The notes: a model not told the origin generated them from the letters alone. DNA of 64,000 nt from Adiantum capillus-veneris (GCA_014529385.2 CM043970.1:63167496-63231495); one strand, 5' to 3'. Numbered from the stretch's first letter, positions 45,001-57,679 are shown. Program-made: numbers and translations.

Positions 45001-46510
45001 AACTATGTATATCTTGTGCATTCAAGGACTATTTATAAAACTCCTTATCTGTGAATTTTGGATAAATTTGTAATTTTTTCCCAACTCCATTTTATAGTAC
45101 CCTTCTATATGTGAAAATATGAGAAGAAATTAAATTTAATAACCCCTTCTGCTGCACTCACGTGATAATCACATAATTATTGAGTGATCCTCTGAGGATG
45201 TCCTCAGCTATCTGCTCCCTTGAAATGCTAGCAGCTCGTAACATGCTCTTCAATAGTAGCCCTACTTGACCTGAGGTGGGAGCCAACAAAATGATCTGTT
45301 AAATTTTTTTAGGTTTTAGTGAAAGATAAAACAATCCACAGAGCTTCTCTAAAGAAGTTTTGTTTCTTCCCAAATAAAAAGAGAGACTTTACACTTCTAC
45401 AAATATTTACTTCTTTTCTTGCTTTTAGCATGAATGAGGGTTCCTTTTACTTTTTGTCAAGAGATGGAATGAGAGAGCGGAAGATATGTGTCCCCTGCTC
45501 CGGATTGATGGCGATAGATTGAAAAGAAGATGCAGATAGTGTGGACTCGCCAAGGGTGTGTACAGATCGAGGACAATGCAATGCCTCCTTGGGAGTGATG
45601 GAATTCTCCAAGCAGATGGGAGAGATGGTTCTTCAAACGATTCCGAGATACTATCTATCCTTCTCATGTTGACTGCTTTGGATCCTTGTGAATTCATCAA
45701 CCAATGGAAACTCCTCCAAACGGGTTTGCAGATGTCTATCTGCTGTGTTGTAAACACCGACCAACTGAGTTACTAGCTCGACTTACTCCTATCGCAAAAG
45801 ACCAGCTTTCATGCTAGCTCTGCCTTGTGAGAAAGTACAACCACTCGAATAGGCCTATAGTGATAACATTGCATGTCACGTGTATATCTAACCCTATGTG
45901 CATGTGGACAGAGTATTATACTTCTAGGGTTTAGGATAGCTTAGGAAGTGTTGTAGCACCCTTTGTGAGCTTGTTCCCAAGCTATGCGTGTCCCAGCACT
46001 TAGTGTACTTGCATACCCTCTGATTGCACTTAGTGTCCAAGCACTTAGTGTACTTGCATACCCTCTGATTCCACAACCATTAGTAACCTGCATGATTACT
46101 TTTCCCCCATTTTTTCATCCCTTCCTTCTTCTTTGGTTCTTCCCTTGAGTCTGCGAAGCCGAAGCATGCACGGAGCTCTGTTACAATGTCAGGTGCAGCG
46201 CACACAGAGATCTTATATGAATGTCTGGTGCATCGAAATATCAATGGTGAATGAAAAGTACACACAATGCAATACCTCAATGTAGACTCTATGGACTCGA
46301 TGAATGATGGTAGCCGCGGTAACCCCTCCAAAAGAGGCACCTCTGGGGCAGATTTGATGCACCTAAGATCCTCCTCAATGTGGGAAATACGGATGACTTC
46401 CTATGTGAGAGGGATGAATGGCTGATCTCGACGATGCCAATGATGGATAGCAATGGATCACTCAATGCCAACGAGGGAATGGCCAAGGTGAGGCTTGATG
46501 GACTACCTAC
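45001..46510. other. Decayed DNA, no recognised gene
   Basis: Short open frames occur on both strands without motifs. A direct duplication is visible at 45990-46070 (CACTTAGTG...CTTGCATACCCTCTGATT, twice). Confidence 0.4.
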
Positions 46511-46519
46511 ATACCAGAT

Positions 46520-47280
46520 CACGATAGGCAACTTTTAAAGTGGTATCAACGCCGCGGTGACCCGAGAAAGGCGGACAATGGCACTCTGTCATAACCTTTT
46601 CTAGAACATCATTTTTCACATCAAATAGCCGTCCAGTAATTGGAATAGCTTGCAACTATCTCCCCACTCTACAGTCGAGAGAAGATATCTGAGAAATCTG
46701 AGTCTGGTCTACCATATCCTTGAAACTTCTATGATGTATTGCGGAGATAGCTAAAACCAAGGGCTTGCAAGACAACGCATCTACCACCACATTTTCTACC
46801 ATTGTACATGGACTATCTGAAAGTGAAATTGTGATAGAATATTTGCCCATCTCATTTTTTATATGATAGCTGCTTTTGGGACAAGAAGTAGTGTAAACTC
46901 TAATGGTTGGTGAAACCGTAAAGTCAGCTCCGAGTAGAAAATGGTGCCACTGAGTAAGAGCTCGATCACTACCAAAAGTTATTTCTTGTAAATCTGTGCA
47001 ATGCTCTAAGGATGTGAAAACATCCTTCTCTCATAAGCTATCACATGGCCTTCCTACATCAAGACTGCTCCCATGAGAAAGGAACCCCTTTCTGAGTCAA
47101 CATATGCAAAGGAGAAGATATCTCCGTAAGATTTCTTATGAACCGCCAATAATATGAGCACAAAATTAAAAATATACACACTTCAAGAAGATTCTTTAAG
47201 TCAAGCCAATGAAGAATAGTCTCAAGTTTGACCAAGTCCTCCATTGCTCTCTCTCGCTTCTCCCTCTTCTTCTCGCTCAT
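46520..47280 (-). pseudogene. Ty3/gypsy pol relic (RT end, RNase H, integrase start)
   Basis: Minus-strand remnants in order: LEVCIFLILCSYYWRFIRNL...SSPLHMLTQKGVPFSW (end of RT), VENVVVDALSCKP (end of Ty3 RNase H, V-A-D-A-L-S motif changed), and TECHCPPFSGHRGVDTTLK (zinc-binding start of integrase). Many stops. Belongs to a different gypsy group than gypsy-1, with a single RNase H. Confidence 0.68.
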
Positions 47281-48388
47281 GAACCTTGCGCCTCTACATC
47301 ACACACATCCCCCCTGTCTCTCTGATCTGTCCCTTGATTCCCCACAGACGCAGGCTGATGCCACATAGGCTACTCTCATCAAGAGTACTCTCATCAAGAT
47401 ATGATTCTCACCTCCCTCATTCTTGCCTATGGACTGCAACACGAGACTTGACTGTTATGATGGTTGGTGTACCAAATTTTCATTTCAGATGCACTAAAAA
47501 TTGAATGAATGCTCACGATTGAAGTTACTTTCAAAAACCATAAAAATTCTTGAAATAAGAGCCATTTCTATTTAATCAACTCTTAGACGCATTTTGAGTT
47601 ACGCTTTTAGAGCCAACATTTGATTATCGAAAAAGAGAATTGTGTGCACTTCATGGTAAAATCACTTTGTTTTTTGATATATATGCTAAATATGCTAAAG
47701 TTCACAAAGATTTTGGGAGAATGGCCATGGAATGATGCTCTATTTTTTTGGTTTGTGACTAATCATGGTAAATTTTAAGCTTACTTTGACTGCCAATTTG
47801 TCATGCACTAGTGGATGAGCTTCATTGGGCATTTATTACCGCGAGAGCTAAAAAGTCCTTCCCATCATTGGCGATGCATGCCATAAAGAGCACAGATGTT
47901 TGCTATGATTGTATGTGCATCAATTGCATATTTCTGCATGAAAGTCATTCAAAAGATTGATATTGTGATTGCGCATGAAGTCTAGTGCTTAGTTTTATTC
48001 AATAATTCTAATTTCACTAGATGGAGAATTATTTTGGACATGCATATGAGCTTCATTTGAGAGTTACATTGGTCAAGGAGTGTGCAGTCAACTTGGGCTT
48101 GGCATTGTTTGCTACATTTTAGTGCTTGATTTGAATGTGAAAATCATGCAAAGTACTAAAATTGATCTTGTTTGACGGCCATAAGAGGGCAATAAAATTT
48201 CGGGCTTATGATTGTTCTTAAATTCTTTTAGTGCTTGTATTGTGTTGACCATATGAATGCATAGCACTAATCAATGATCTTTTTTGAAGGGATGATGATA
48301 CAAAACAAGGTTTTTATGCCTCGAGGGAGCTTCAATTCACTTCATCTTATGCTCTACTTTTTCCCTTGCTATGCATGCCGTATGACTG
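47281..48388. other. Non-coding repeat-like DNA left of gypsy-2
   Basis: Contains phrases that recur at 59500-60000, such as GACATGCAT-TGAGCTTCAT-GAGAGTT and ATTGT/GATTGTTTGA-GGCCA. This suggests gypsy-2 inserted into one old, degenerate repeat region. Confidence 0.45.
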
Positions 48389-48566
48389 CTAGTGAGGCGG
48401 TTCGGGGCGGGCAACAAGAAGAGTGGCCTCTAAGCACCCTTGTAGGCTCCCGTGCTGCTCAATTGGGCTGGGGTTGGAAAAAACAACAAACACACACACA
48501 AACCCGCAACCTAACCCTACACAAATTTGGGGCACCACCTAGTTTTGGATGCGAACTAAGACGCGT

Positions 48567-48568
<2 letters not shown>

Positions 48569-48647
<79 letters not shown>
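48569..48647. repeat. (AG)n microsatellite
   Basis: About 79 bases of AG at the conserved LTR position. Confidence 0.95.
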
Positions 48648-48650
<3 letters not shown>

Positions 48651-49305
48651 TGCTCGGGCTGCTTTGAAATGTATCGGTAATGATCAAGAAAACACAATTA
48701 TATATGTAAGAAAGAGAGAGAAGAGGGAGGGGGTGCTTGTTGCATTAATACCTTCTTACAAATCTGTCATGACCGATCAAAGTGAGATTAGTATTTGTTC
48801 AACATAGATTGAGTAAATTTCACCACGACACATCACAAGAAAAGCCACCCCAATCACTGTCTTAAGGCCAGGGGAGTCCTCTCCACCCTATCGCCCTCTT
48901 AAAATATGTGGGATTTATGGATAAATTGATAACCACACCCAGACACAAGCTATCACGAACTAAAAATATCACCAAGACACTTACACATCATTGTTGTCCA
49001 TTACTTCACGTTGGAAGAGAGACAAAGTATCCAAGCTTAGTCCAAATCCACCCTCCTTGATTCAGCAAATGTTGGGCTTACACTAGTAGGAGGAATGATA
49101 GATTTTCCACTCTCAATTGAATGATCGCTCTCTCTCTTACAATGGCATAGAGTTCCCATGCTAATCACCCCTATTACAACACATGCACAAACATACGACA
49201 ATGAGCTTCCACTCAAGAGCTCCTTCTAGAGAGGTTGAGCTTGGCTTCTCAAGCTATAGCATAGTGCTCTTGCTTATGGCTCTCCCTTTGTGCTAGCTAC
49301 ACCCT

Positions 49306-49315
49306 CCTTTTATAA
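49306..49315 (-). promoter_or_regulatory. gypsy LTR TATA box
   Basis: Minus strand TTATAAAAGG, conserved with the gypsy-1 5' LTR. Confidence 0.55.
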
Positions 49316-51047
49316 CAATTTTGAAGGCTAGGGTTACTCCTCTAACCATGGTTGGGTTAGATTTTCAGCACTTATCTAATTTCTTTTGCTTGGAATTATC
49401 AAGAAGTTGGTGTGGATAGATGAAGAAGAGAGAGAGGAGAGAAGTGGAGGTGATAGAACTTTTCATAGTAGGTTAGTGTTAGTAAATTAGTAGAGTTAGT
49501 TATTTTATTGATTTACAAATGGAATTGGATATTTACAATGGGAGTATCCAAGTAGGATACAAATAAGGAAGAAAAAACTCTTAATAGGTAAGAAAACATG
49601 GATTTCTTACAATGTTGATGCTCCAAGTGTCTTGAGTAGGGTCAATTTTGACGCTTGTTGACGGTCCACTAGCTTTGATGGTACGTTTTTTTTTCACTCT
49701 TGACCTTCCTTTGGGAGCCAAGGTAATTGAATGTGAGTAATCAATCACCATGATGCTGTCTTTCAAGAGAAGAGGCTGAATTTTATGGTTTTTTGATAGA
49801 TATGGGTAATATGGATGTGGAAAAATGAGACTAGGTGGTCAATTTTGGAATGGAAGTGTGTGTAGGAAACATGAGTTCACCATGGTTTCTCTTATTCTTG
49901 AAGGTTTAGAAGAAGGTGAGTAGGGTGCAGAGAGGAGTGGTGAGAGACGTGGGGATGATGAGTGGAGAGGTGTGTGTGAAAGAGGAAAATGATAAAGTTG
50001 AAGAGGGAGTGTGGCTGCATAGCATGGGCAAACTGGGATCCACAAATAAAATCCTAGATCACAGCTCCTAGCTCAAAAAAAGATGAAAACATTTGAGGTG
50101 AAATTTCAGCTCACGAGCTACAACTTTTGTTTGTATCAACTTTTCAAATTCGGGGAGCATGTGATCTTTAAAAATTTAGCAAAACCGACAGTTTTTTCCA
50201 CTGCACAAGGTCCTTGTGAGGTCCTTCTTTGGATTATTCTTTTGAATACCTCCAAGAGTGAGCTCCCCATGGTGCATGCATGCATTCCATATACCCTTGA
50301 CCTTATTTGGTAGGTCTATAATTGAAGATATTGTTGAGATCATGATATAAGTGAATAGTACAACTAAGAAAATCAAATATTGAGGGGTCTAAAAAAATAT
50401 GTACATGTCAAATATAAATAATATAGGTGGAAAAAATATAAAGGGGTCAAAATAAATCTCTCTCTCATTATAAGTCTACCATAAAAAGATGAATATTTTT
50501 GGTGTTCTAATTTATGAGAGTAAAAGAGAATAGATGTAGGAAGGAAAAAATCACAATAGTGAAAAAATATACACATAAATAAAACTAGTTTTTTTGGATT
50601 TTTGTTGGGATGGAGTTACACCAAATATAAGAGAAGCTTGCATGAAATTATTTTTTATATGGAATAAAGAGTATGCAAAATGGTAAGAAAAAATATGGTA
50701 ATGGTGAGTCAATGTACATAGCATAAATAACACACCATAGGTAGAAATATTTAAATAAATACCAAAATAATTATGAAAAATACTTTTATTTAGGCCCTAT
50801 ATACAATGAAATATTTACACACAAATGGGCCATAATATACTTATATTTTGTTATTTTTTTATTTTTTTGACTCAACTAGCCCAGTGACTGGCTAGCTGAG
50901 GGTTTTTAAGAAGATATGGGAAAAGTCCCCTAACTCACACACACCTATATACAATGAAATGGTAGGGATAGCCACAGTGTTTGGATGATTTTGGTAGGGT
51001 GGGTTAACTCACTATGGCAATGATGGAGAGTCGAAAAACGGCTATCA

Positions 51048-51663
51048 TTAGTTCTTCCCCAGAATGATGGTTTATTCGTGTACCATCATAGAGCATCTTT
51101 TCCAAAGAGAGTGCTTCAGAGTCCTTGACGAGGTCTTCATTGTTTGGCCCCTCAGAATTTTGGTTTGAGTTACACTCATGCTTCACGGAACAATGCCTAC
51201 ATGAGATAGCTGCCTTTTGACATATCTTTGGTAGATTCTTTGGTAGAAGGCAACTCAAATAAGGCTTCAAGCGATACCCGTTTACCTTCCTGGAGTGCTC
51301 TTTCCCATTCAAGTCCATAAGTTGATAGTAACTTGAATTGAAAGCCTTCTTAACTATGTATGTCCCTTGACATCTAGTTTCAAATTTGGCATCAAAACGA
51401 TTGTCGAGTAGATTGTCATACCTTAGCACAAGATCTCCTTCATTGATGCCTTTGTCCTTTAGTTTCTTGTCAAGCTTCTCCTTCGCCTGCGTAGCTTTCC
51501 TCTTGTAGCACTCGTATGCTGCTTCTCTTTTCCACTCAAGCTCAGCTAAGGTAAGAAGTCGATCCATCCATGCTTCTTGATCATCTTGTGCTGCTTTTCC
51601 ATGAAGTCGTATTGTTGGGATGTTGAGCTCAATTGGTTGTAAAGCCTCTTGACCATAGACCAA
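51048..51663 (-). pseudogene. gypsy-2 integrase C-terminal domain
   Basis: Frame of about 200 codons: MVYGQEALQPIELNIPT, the basic coil KRKATQAKEKLDKKLKDK, GDLVLRYDNLLDNRFDAKFE, GTYIVKKAFN and KEHSRKVNGYRLKPY. It runs to the polypurine tract and beyond, with a C/H tail. Here the region missing in gypsy-1 is present. Shifted against the core by a frameshift near 51712. Confidence 0.82.
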
Positions 51664-51711
51664 GTGAAATGGTGTAAACTCCGTGGCTTCCCTATATGTG
51701 GTTCAATACGC

Positions 51712-52656
51712 CTACAAGGCACCATCCAAGAAGTCATCCCACAACTTTGTCTTGTTTATCACCATATTTCTAATGATGCCTGCAATGAAACCATTAGCTT
51801 TTTCTACCAGACCATTGGATTGGGGATAGTAGGGTGTACTATGACGATGTAGAATGTGAAGTTCTTCACAGACCTCTGTGAGCAAGCCCTTTCTAAACCC
51901 TGGACCATTATTAGAAACAATCTCCAAAGGTGTGCCAAATCTACAACAAATGTGAGTGTAGACAAATTTGCTCATTGTCCTCTCAGTTACCTTTGCCACA
52001 CTTTGTGCTTCCACCCACCTAGTCATATAGTCTACCGCCACTAGAATGTAGAGTTTACCATTTTTTTTCCTAGGGAGAGGACCCATAGCATCAATGCCCC
52101 ACTTTTCAAAGGGTCCATTTGCAAGCACGATTTGACTTGGACCATACACCAATCTTCTATTCCCATTTACCTGACAATTGTGACAACTTTTACACCAATG
52201 TTTGACATCCACATGCAGACTTGGCCAAACATACCCCGCAAGCAAAATCTTCTTCACAGTTAACTCTTGGGCAAAATGACCACCACATGCCTCTTCATGC
52301 AAACCTTTTAGAATGGCTGGAATCTCCTTGATAGTTGGTACTCTTTTGCACACTTGATCCTTCCCTCTTTGATAGAGGGATCCTTCTAGGAAGAGATACG
52401 CACTTGCCTTTTTCATGAGTCTCCTCTTCTGAGATTTCGTGAAGTCTTGCGGAAACTTACCCTCCAAAATGTAGCTAATAATGGGAGTCAATGACTCCAA
52501 TCCCTGGGATCTCGGTTGCTTGACAGTTGCTGCCACCATGATGACCTGCACTTCTTTCTCAACACATGTAACTGCTTGTTGTGCAAGTAAATCGGCATCT
52601 TCATTTTGTTTCCTAGGAATATGATATAGTTGCACTTCTTCAAAGTGATTAAACAT
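51712..52656 (-). pseudogene. gypsy-2 RNase H end and integrase core
   Basis: Open frame: YHIPRKQNEDADLLAQQAV (end of the second RNase H), tether, HHCC (HEEACGGHF...CKSCHNC), GIDAMGPLP (D), IVSNNGPGF (the catalytic D is N) and LVEKANG (E). The loss of the second active-site aspartate should inactivate this integrase. Confidence 0.88.
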
Positions 52657-52779
52657 CCTACGAATGGCATGAACTTTTGTCTGTAAGCTTTCATTCTTGC
52701 ATGCCCAAATGCCTAAAATCTATTTAATAATGAGAAGTGCATCTTCCTTTACCATGAGACGTTGTATCCCTTGGCCAAT

Positions 52780-54354
52780 TCACATCTTCAAACCATGAAG
52801 TAGTGTGTCGTATTTTGCTTCATTGTTGCTAGTTGAACCTAGTAGATTGACCTTCTCTTTCATGACCACCTCTCCACTTGGGTCGAGCAATACTAGCCCT
52901 CCCCCTGGTTTTCCTGTGACTCGTCGAAAAGCTCCATCAAAGAACAAGGTAAAAGCATTAGGAATACTTTTAGGTGGTGGCAATGGTAGGGTCTTTACTT
53001 CAGGCACCTTAATCTCCTTCTCATGTACCCTATAAGTAAGGATCCCTGCCAATTGTGCACGCACACTATCTTCTACCTTGAAAGAGTATTGAAACTCTTG
53101 CAACTCCATAATCCACTTTGAGATCCTAGTACTAAGATTCATCTGAGATGACACCCAAGGAAACAAATTTTCTGCAGTGAGAATTACAAAAGGTTTTGGT
53201 AGCAAGTAGGATCTAAACTTTCTCACTGCAAATATGAGAGAAAGCATCATGAGTTCTGCCTCCGTGTAGCTTCTCTTCAAAGCATTCATGACCCTACTAG
53301 CAAAGTCGATGGGTCGCATCGTGGTACTGTGGGGATCTTGTTGTAGCAACACAGCACCAATTGTTTCCCTTCCAACACTAGAGCTAACAAAGAATGTGTA
53401 CTCCCAACAAGGAGGCATGAGTGTTGGTAGCTCTGACGGGATGACTTTAATGTTACAAAAGTACTCTTCAAGCTCATAAGACCATGCAAATTCTACTTGT
53501 TGTGTCAACTTTTGCAAAGGATGAAGCAACTCCGAAGCTAAGTGAATAAAGCGTGACATATACTTCACCTTTTGAATGAATGAGATGACCTCTTTGAGAT
53601 TCTTGGGTGATGGGAGCTCAATAAGAGCCTTTTCCTTTGAAGGATCCACCTCAGTGCCTTTATAAGAAACCTTGTGACCAAGCAAGATCACTTCATCCTC
53701 ACCTATGTGACACTTGTCGGGGTTGAGTTGACCTCCCATGTAGTAGAGCTTCTTTAAACCTTCTTCTACCCTTTGTAGATGCAATGATTTTGAGCTATAA
53801 ATGCAAAAATCATCAATAAAAACCCTAATGGACTTTCCAAAGAATTCTTGAAACACCATGTTCATGAAGCGTTGGAAAGTTGCAGGAGCATTTGTCAGTC
53901 CAAATGGCATGACTCTAAAATAATAACAACCCCAAGGAGTGATGAAGGTTGTTTTCAACTGATCTTCCAATGCGATACCTATTTGAAAGTAACCCGAGTA
54001 GCCATCACACACAGTGTACTTCTCATGACCAGCTACCTCATTTAGTATCTCATCTTGAAATGGGAGGGGAAAGTGATCTCTTTTTGTTGCGTCATTGAGT
54101 GGACGGTAATCCACACACACCCTCCACTTGTCATTTTTCTTAGGAGTGACAACAACGGGAGAGACCCACTCTGAATTCTCCACTGGATAAATGAAACCTG
54201 CTCCTAGAAGCTTTCTTACCTCCTTGAGTACAGCTTGCTCCTTGATGACTCCTAGCCTTCGTAGCTTCTGAGCCTTAGGTGTGGCCTTTGGCTTCAACTC
54301 AATTTTGTGTTGAACATCATCTACTCCACACTCCTTTGAGCTCCTCTCTTTCAT
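52780..54354 (-). pseudogene. gypsy-2 reverse transcriptase and RNase H region
   Basis: About 520 codons in one frame: WVSPVVVTPKK, WRVCVDYRPLN, FRVMPFGLTNAPATFQR, VFIDDFCIYS, then the Ty3-type RNase H with VSSSVGRETIGAVLLQQ and YTEAELMMLSLIFAVRKF, and the second RNase H FTLFFDGAFRRVTGKPGGG, SNNEAKYD. The E of the second domain is K here (NNEAKYD; gypsy-1 has NNEAEYD). A stretch of about 60 bases encoding the T-D-V-R-G part upstream of RT is deleted relative to gypsy-1. Confidence 0.9.
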
Positions 54355-55033
54355 CCTTTGTAAGTGTTGTAGATAACATATCTTCTAGCATTCTTTTATC
54401 TTCCACTTTTTGGTTTTCTTGGGAACCTAGCTCTTCCAAACCTGGGCAAGAGGTCTCTTGGTTGTTTGGCTTAAACCTTACCCCCATGACTTCGATGGAA
54501 GACTCCTCTTCAGTAATGCTGCCTCTACTTTCTCCTTCTGAAGTGCTATCGGTCCAGCCTTCCTCCATCTCGCTTTGAGATGATTCTTCATGGAGCTCCT
54601 CTTGGTGTTGCTCCTTCATGTCAAAGACAACCTTCTTATGATTGTCATTCCTGCAAATTAGCTTTCCACTCTCCCAATCCTGCAAAGCTCGCATTTTCAT
54701 TAGCCATGGTCTCCCTAGGATAAACGGATAACCATTTCCTTTCGTAGACATAATATAAAACTCCACTGCCTTCTTAATGCCAAAGACCTCTACAAAAACA
54801 TTTTTACAAATGCTTACACACCTAGGTTTGCTATTGTTTGCCATCTTGACTTTAATTTCAGGTGTCTCATGGATGTGCATGCCTAGTTTTTGCATGAGTC
54901 CCTCTGTCATGATGCAAATTTGTGCACCCCCATCCACTAGACCTTTCCTAACCAATCTTCCTTTGATGTAACAATCTAGCACAGGTGTAATATCCTCATT
55001 CGTTTCAGCATGTGCAATTTTTACAACATGCAC
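54317..55033 (-). pseudogene. gypsy-2 protease
   Basis: Open frame with DCYIKGRLVRKGLVDGGAQICIM, then KVKMANNSKPRCVSICKNVF and STKGNGYPFILGRPWL, and the acidic linker. DGGA is the probable catalytic motif. Uninterrupted here, whereas gypsy-1 has copia-1 at KKAVDVGI/DFYVM. The frame shifts before RT. Confidence 0.87.
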
Positions 55034-55149
55034 ACTCTCTTTTACCTTTCTCCTAGTGCTAATTGCCTTTGTTAAATCCCTCCTAACTTGTGGACATAAT
55101 GCAAGAAACTAAGGCCATGAGATATCAGGACCCTTACCTCTCATGTCTT

Positions 55150-55600
55150 CTAATAGGTTGTATGGAGCGATACCATGTCCAAGAGGGAAGTCTTGGAGAT
55201 TGATACGACGTCAAGTCCTCTTAGTTTCCTTGGTCTCCTTTGCCTTATTTTCTCATCCATGATCACTTTCTGACGTGACTCCTTCTTTCTCCTTCCCTTT
55301 TCCACGGCCACGCTTAATGCCATTTGCTTCCATGTCAACCTCTTTTGAGTTTGTCACCTCTACCACATGCACATTTGGGTCTGGCAAAGGTGGAACTCCT
55401 TCCACTCCTTGTGGAGGTGGTCTTGCTCCATTTGGCTTTTGTAGAAGCCGTGGTTGCTGACTAGTTCCTTCACCTGCATTCATCACTAGGTAATTCAAGT
55501 TAGGTCTCCCTGGCTCCCCACAGGGCCAAGGACAATTGTACATCCCATGTCCAAACTCTCCGCAATTCCAACATTGTAATACTCTCCTAGGTCATGGATC
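55150..55600 (-). pseudogene. gypsy-2 zinc knuckle and linker
   Basis: CWNCGEFGHGMYNC (C-x2-C-x4-H-x4-C) near 55535-55575, then NLNYLVMNAGEGTSQQ, a proline-rich part and a basic stretch. A stop at about 55258 and a shift separate the basic part. Confidence 0.8.
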
Positions 55601-56308
55601 TCACTCTTCAGACTTCCTTGCTTGTCCTTTTGGACCTACAGCTTGTGCAAGGTTAATTGACAAGCTGCTTAAAGATTCATTTAACTTCTCAATCACTTCC
55701 TCCATTACCTCAGGAAGCTCCCTAGATGTTGATGCTTGTGACTTTCCTTTGGGTCTAAGACCTTCTATTGGAACCTCTCCCCTTAGGCACTTGAGTTTTC
55801 TATACTTCTTGGAAGCTCTAATTTCAGTTGCAGCATAGGTTGCAGGTGCATCCGCCTCCACGTTTACCTTAAGATCAGGAAAGAGTCCAGCTATGAATCT
55901 CTCCTTCTTTAGAAAGTTTGCACCATCACCAGGGTTAGCAACATTTCGTATCCATAGAGCCCAAAGACGTAGAAACTCTTGCTTGTACAAGTAGTAGTCA
56001 TCTAAATCTTTTTGCTTATGAGAAACAATGTCTTGCCATAGTTTTTGAGTGTTTTGGGGATCAAAGAAGTATCTCTTGAAATGATTCACAACTTCCGTGT
56101 AATTCCTTTTAACTTCCTCAGGCAAAGAGTTAAACCAAGTGCTAGCATCTTTCCTAAAGACCACCTCAAACATCTCTACACGTTCCTGATCAGTTACTAT
56201 CCTCTTGATACGACAAGACATCTTGAAATTTGCTAAAAATAATTCTGCATCCTCTCCAGGCTCTCCAAAGAAAAGAGGGTATCTGGACATTTGGCGTTGG
56301 CTTTCCAT
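55601..56308 (-). CDS. gypsy-2 gag capsid region
   Basis: 235 codons from ATG 56308. Gag core: GEPGEDAELFLANFKMSCR, STWFNSLPEEVKRNY, FKRYFFDPQNTQKLWQDIV, LDDYYLYKQEFLRLW, FIAGLFPDLKVNVEAD. Ends QARKSEE then stop, one frame away from the zinc knuckle. Better preserved than gypsy-1 gag. Confidence 0.85.
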   Translation of the reverse strand: MESQRQMSRYPLFFGEPGEDAELFLANFKMSCRIKRIVTDQERVEMFEVVFRKDASTWFNSLPEEVKRNYTEVVNHFKRYFFDPQNTQKLWQDIVSHKQKDLDDYYLYKQEFLRLWALWIRNVANPGDGANFLKKERFIAGLFPDLKVNVEADAPATYAATEIRASKKYRKLKCLRGEVPIEGLRPKGKSQASTSRELPEVMEEVIEKLNESLSSLSINLAQAVGPKGQARKSEE

Positions 56309-56454
56309 TATTATGAAAGATTACAACACAAGTTGTAACAAGGGATACAATAGAAATTTAGAACCACTCGCCTACAAATGAAGAAGTAAGAAAGTACCGC
56401 TCTAGGTTTTCTTCTTCAGCTATCCAAGCTTCAATGAGGTCTCGATTTGTTTGA

Positions 56455-56817
56455 TTAAAAAAAAAATGGTAGACTATTTATAAGCTCTAAGAAGGGTTGA
56501 AATTCTTCCAAGGTAAGACGATATACAAAAATATCTAAAACTTCATTTTCTGGATCTAGAAGAGAAACCACGTCCCAAGTAATGAATTGCACTTGGTCTA
56601 CAATTCCCAATGCACAAGCGGTTTGTATAAAAACTAGACCTTCATACTCGTCGAAGGCTGTGAGAAAGTAGCAATTGACTAGGAGCTCCTTTCCTTCGAG
56701 TTTCACATAGTCGGAATGAGGCAACCTTCTCACAATTTCATAAATAACATCCTCCTTAAGTCCAATCAAGCTTGCAAGATTTAAAGACTCCACTTGTGCT
56801 ACAAAACTCCTGGACAA
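56455..56817 (-). pseudogene. gypsy-2 accessory ORF4
   Basis: Counterpart of 30666-31147. Open until an A-run at 56456-56465 shifts the frame after LPFFF; the rest (IEAWIAEEENLE) continues in another frame to about 56360. No in-frame ATG, as in gypsy-1. Confidence 0.6.
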
Positions 56818-56863
56818 AAACTCCTTAGGATTATGGTTAAATCACTCATAAGCATCAAGAGAT

Positions 56864-57370
56864 TTACAATGTCTCTATGAACAAAGTGTCATAGAAAGTA
56901 GAGAAGGATGAGAATTTATACAAATTTGCAATCTTCTCGATGATCTCTTTATTAAGACAAGCCCTAAATAGCTCCCTATCTCCTTTGTTGAAAGTGAAAG
57001 GAATACTATTAATAAGACGCAAATGAGGGAAAAATTCATCAAATGTGAGTCTATGAAGCATGAACTCTGGCCGCAAGTTTCCTGAAGAGTCTTCCTCAAT
57101 GGTGAAATGCACTCGCCAAACACCAAATTTCACTCTATTTACCAATCTTAGGGCACACACTATTTGGATGAATGTACGGTCTTCCTTAGTGCCCAATAGC
57201 AAAAGGAAAATGGAATCCACACGCAGGACCTTTCGTCTTAGCTTCACCACCCTCTTGTTATGAGGGAGACGCTTTACTACCTGCTCCTGCAACTCAATTG
57301 TTAATAGAGCTAGATCTCTAAGGATTGAATTTTCACTGCACACACACTCCTTGTTAGAACAAATGATCAT
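56864..57370 (-). CDS. gypsy-2 accessory ORF3
   Basis: ATG at 57370 (MIICSNKECVCSENS), stop at 56864, 168 codons. Aligns with gypsy-1 ORF3 without gaps and about a dozen substitutions, several conservative. Same FIQIVCALRLVNRVKF and LINSIPF motifs. Unknown function. Confidence 0.65.
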   Translation of the reverse strand: MIICSNKECVCSENSILRDLALLTIELQEQVVKRLPHNKRVVKLRRKVLRVDSIFLLLLGTKEDRTFIQIVCALRLVNRVKFGVWRVHFTIEEDSSGNLRPEFMLHRLTFDEFFPHLRLINSIPFTFNKGDRELFRACLNKEIIEKIANLYKFSSFSTFYDTLFIETL

Positions 57371-57445
57371 TTTCTTTGTTTTTGTAACAAACGTGGACAA
57401 ACAAAAAGCCAACATACACACTATTTTGTTTGGCTGCACTTCATT

Positions 57446-57658
57446 TTAAAATAAAATGAACACATGTACATCAAAAGAAGTGTGGTAGTTGATGAGAGGT
57501 AGAATGATAGGTTGTGGAGATGCAAGAATTTCCCTTGTTCTTTCAGTCCCAAACATAAACACCATACGCTGCTGAAAATGTATCTTTCTACTAAGTGCAA
57601 TATTTATCCTAATATGCGGTGTGAAGTAAAAAGGGAAAATTTTTGGGCCATTATCCAT
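57446..57658 (-). CDS. gypsy-2 accessory ORF2, 70 aa
   Basis: Open from ATG 57658 (MDNGPKIFPFYFTPHIRINI) to TAA/TAG-type stop at 57446; same length as the gypsy-1 copy. Changes are mostly conservative (V/I, L/I). Confidence 0.62.
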   Translation of the reverse strand: MDNGPKIFPFYFTPHIRINIALSRKIHFQQRMVFMFGTERTREILASPQPIILPLINYHTSFDVHVFILF

Positions 57659-57679
57659 GCTCTATACATAACCTAATGC

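Larger units (their letters stand above)
48393..51047 (-). repeat. gypsy-2 3' LTR, 2655 bp
   Basis: The longest LTR copy in the window, from TGAGGCGGTTCGG to CGGCTATCA, apparently complete. AG tract at 48569-48647 and TATA box at 49306-49315. Confidence 0.93.

Noticed and set aside
45425-45776. Overlapping frames of 72 and 110 codons
   Set aside because: No recognisable domain, both strands open over the same bases, and the surroundings are decayed repeats.
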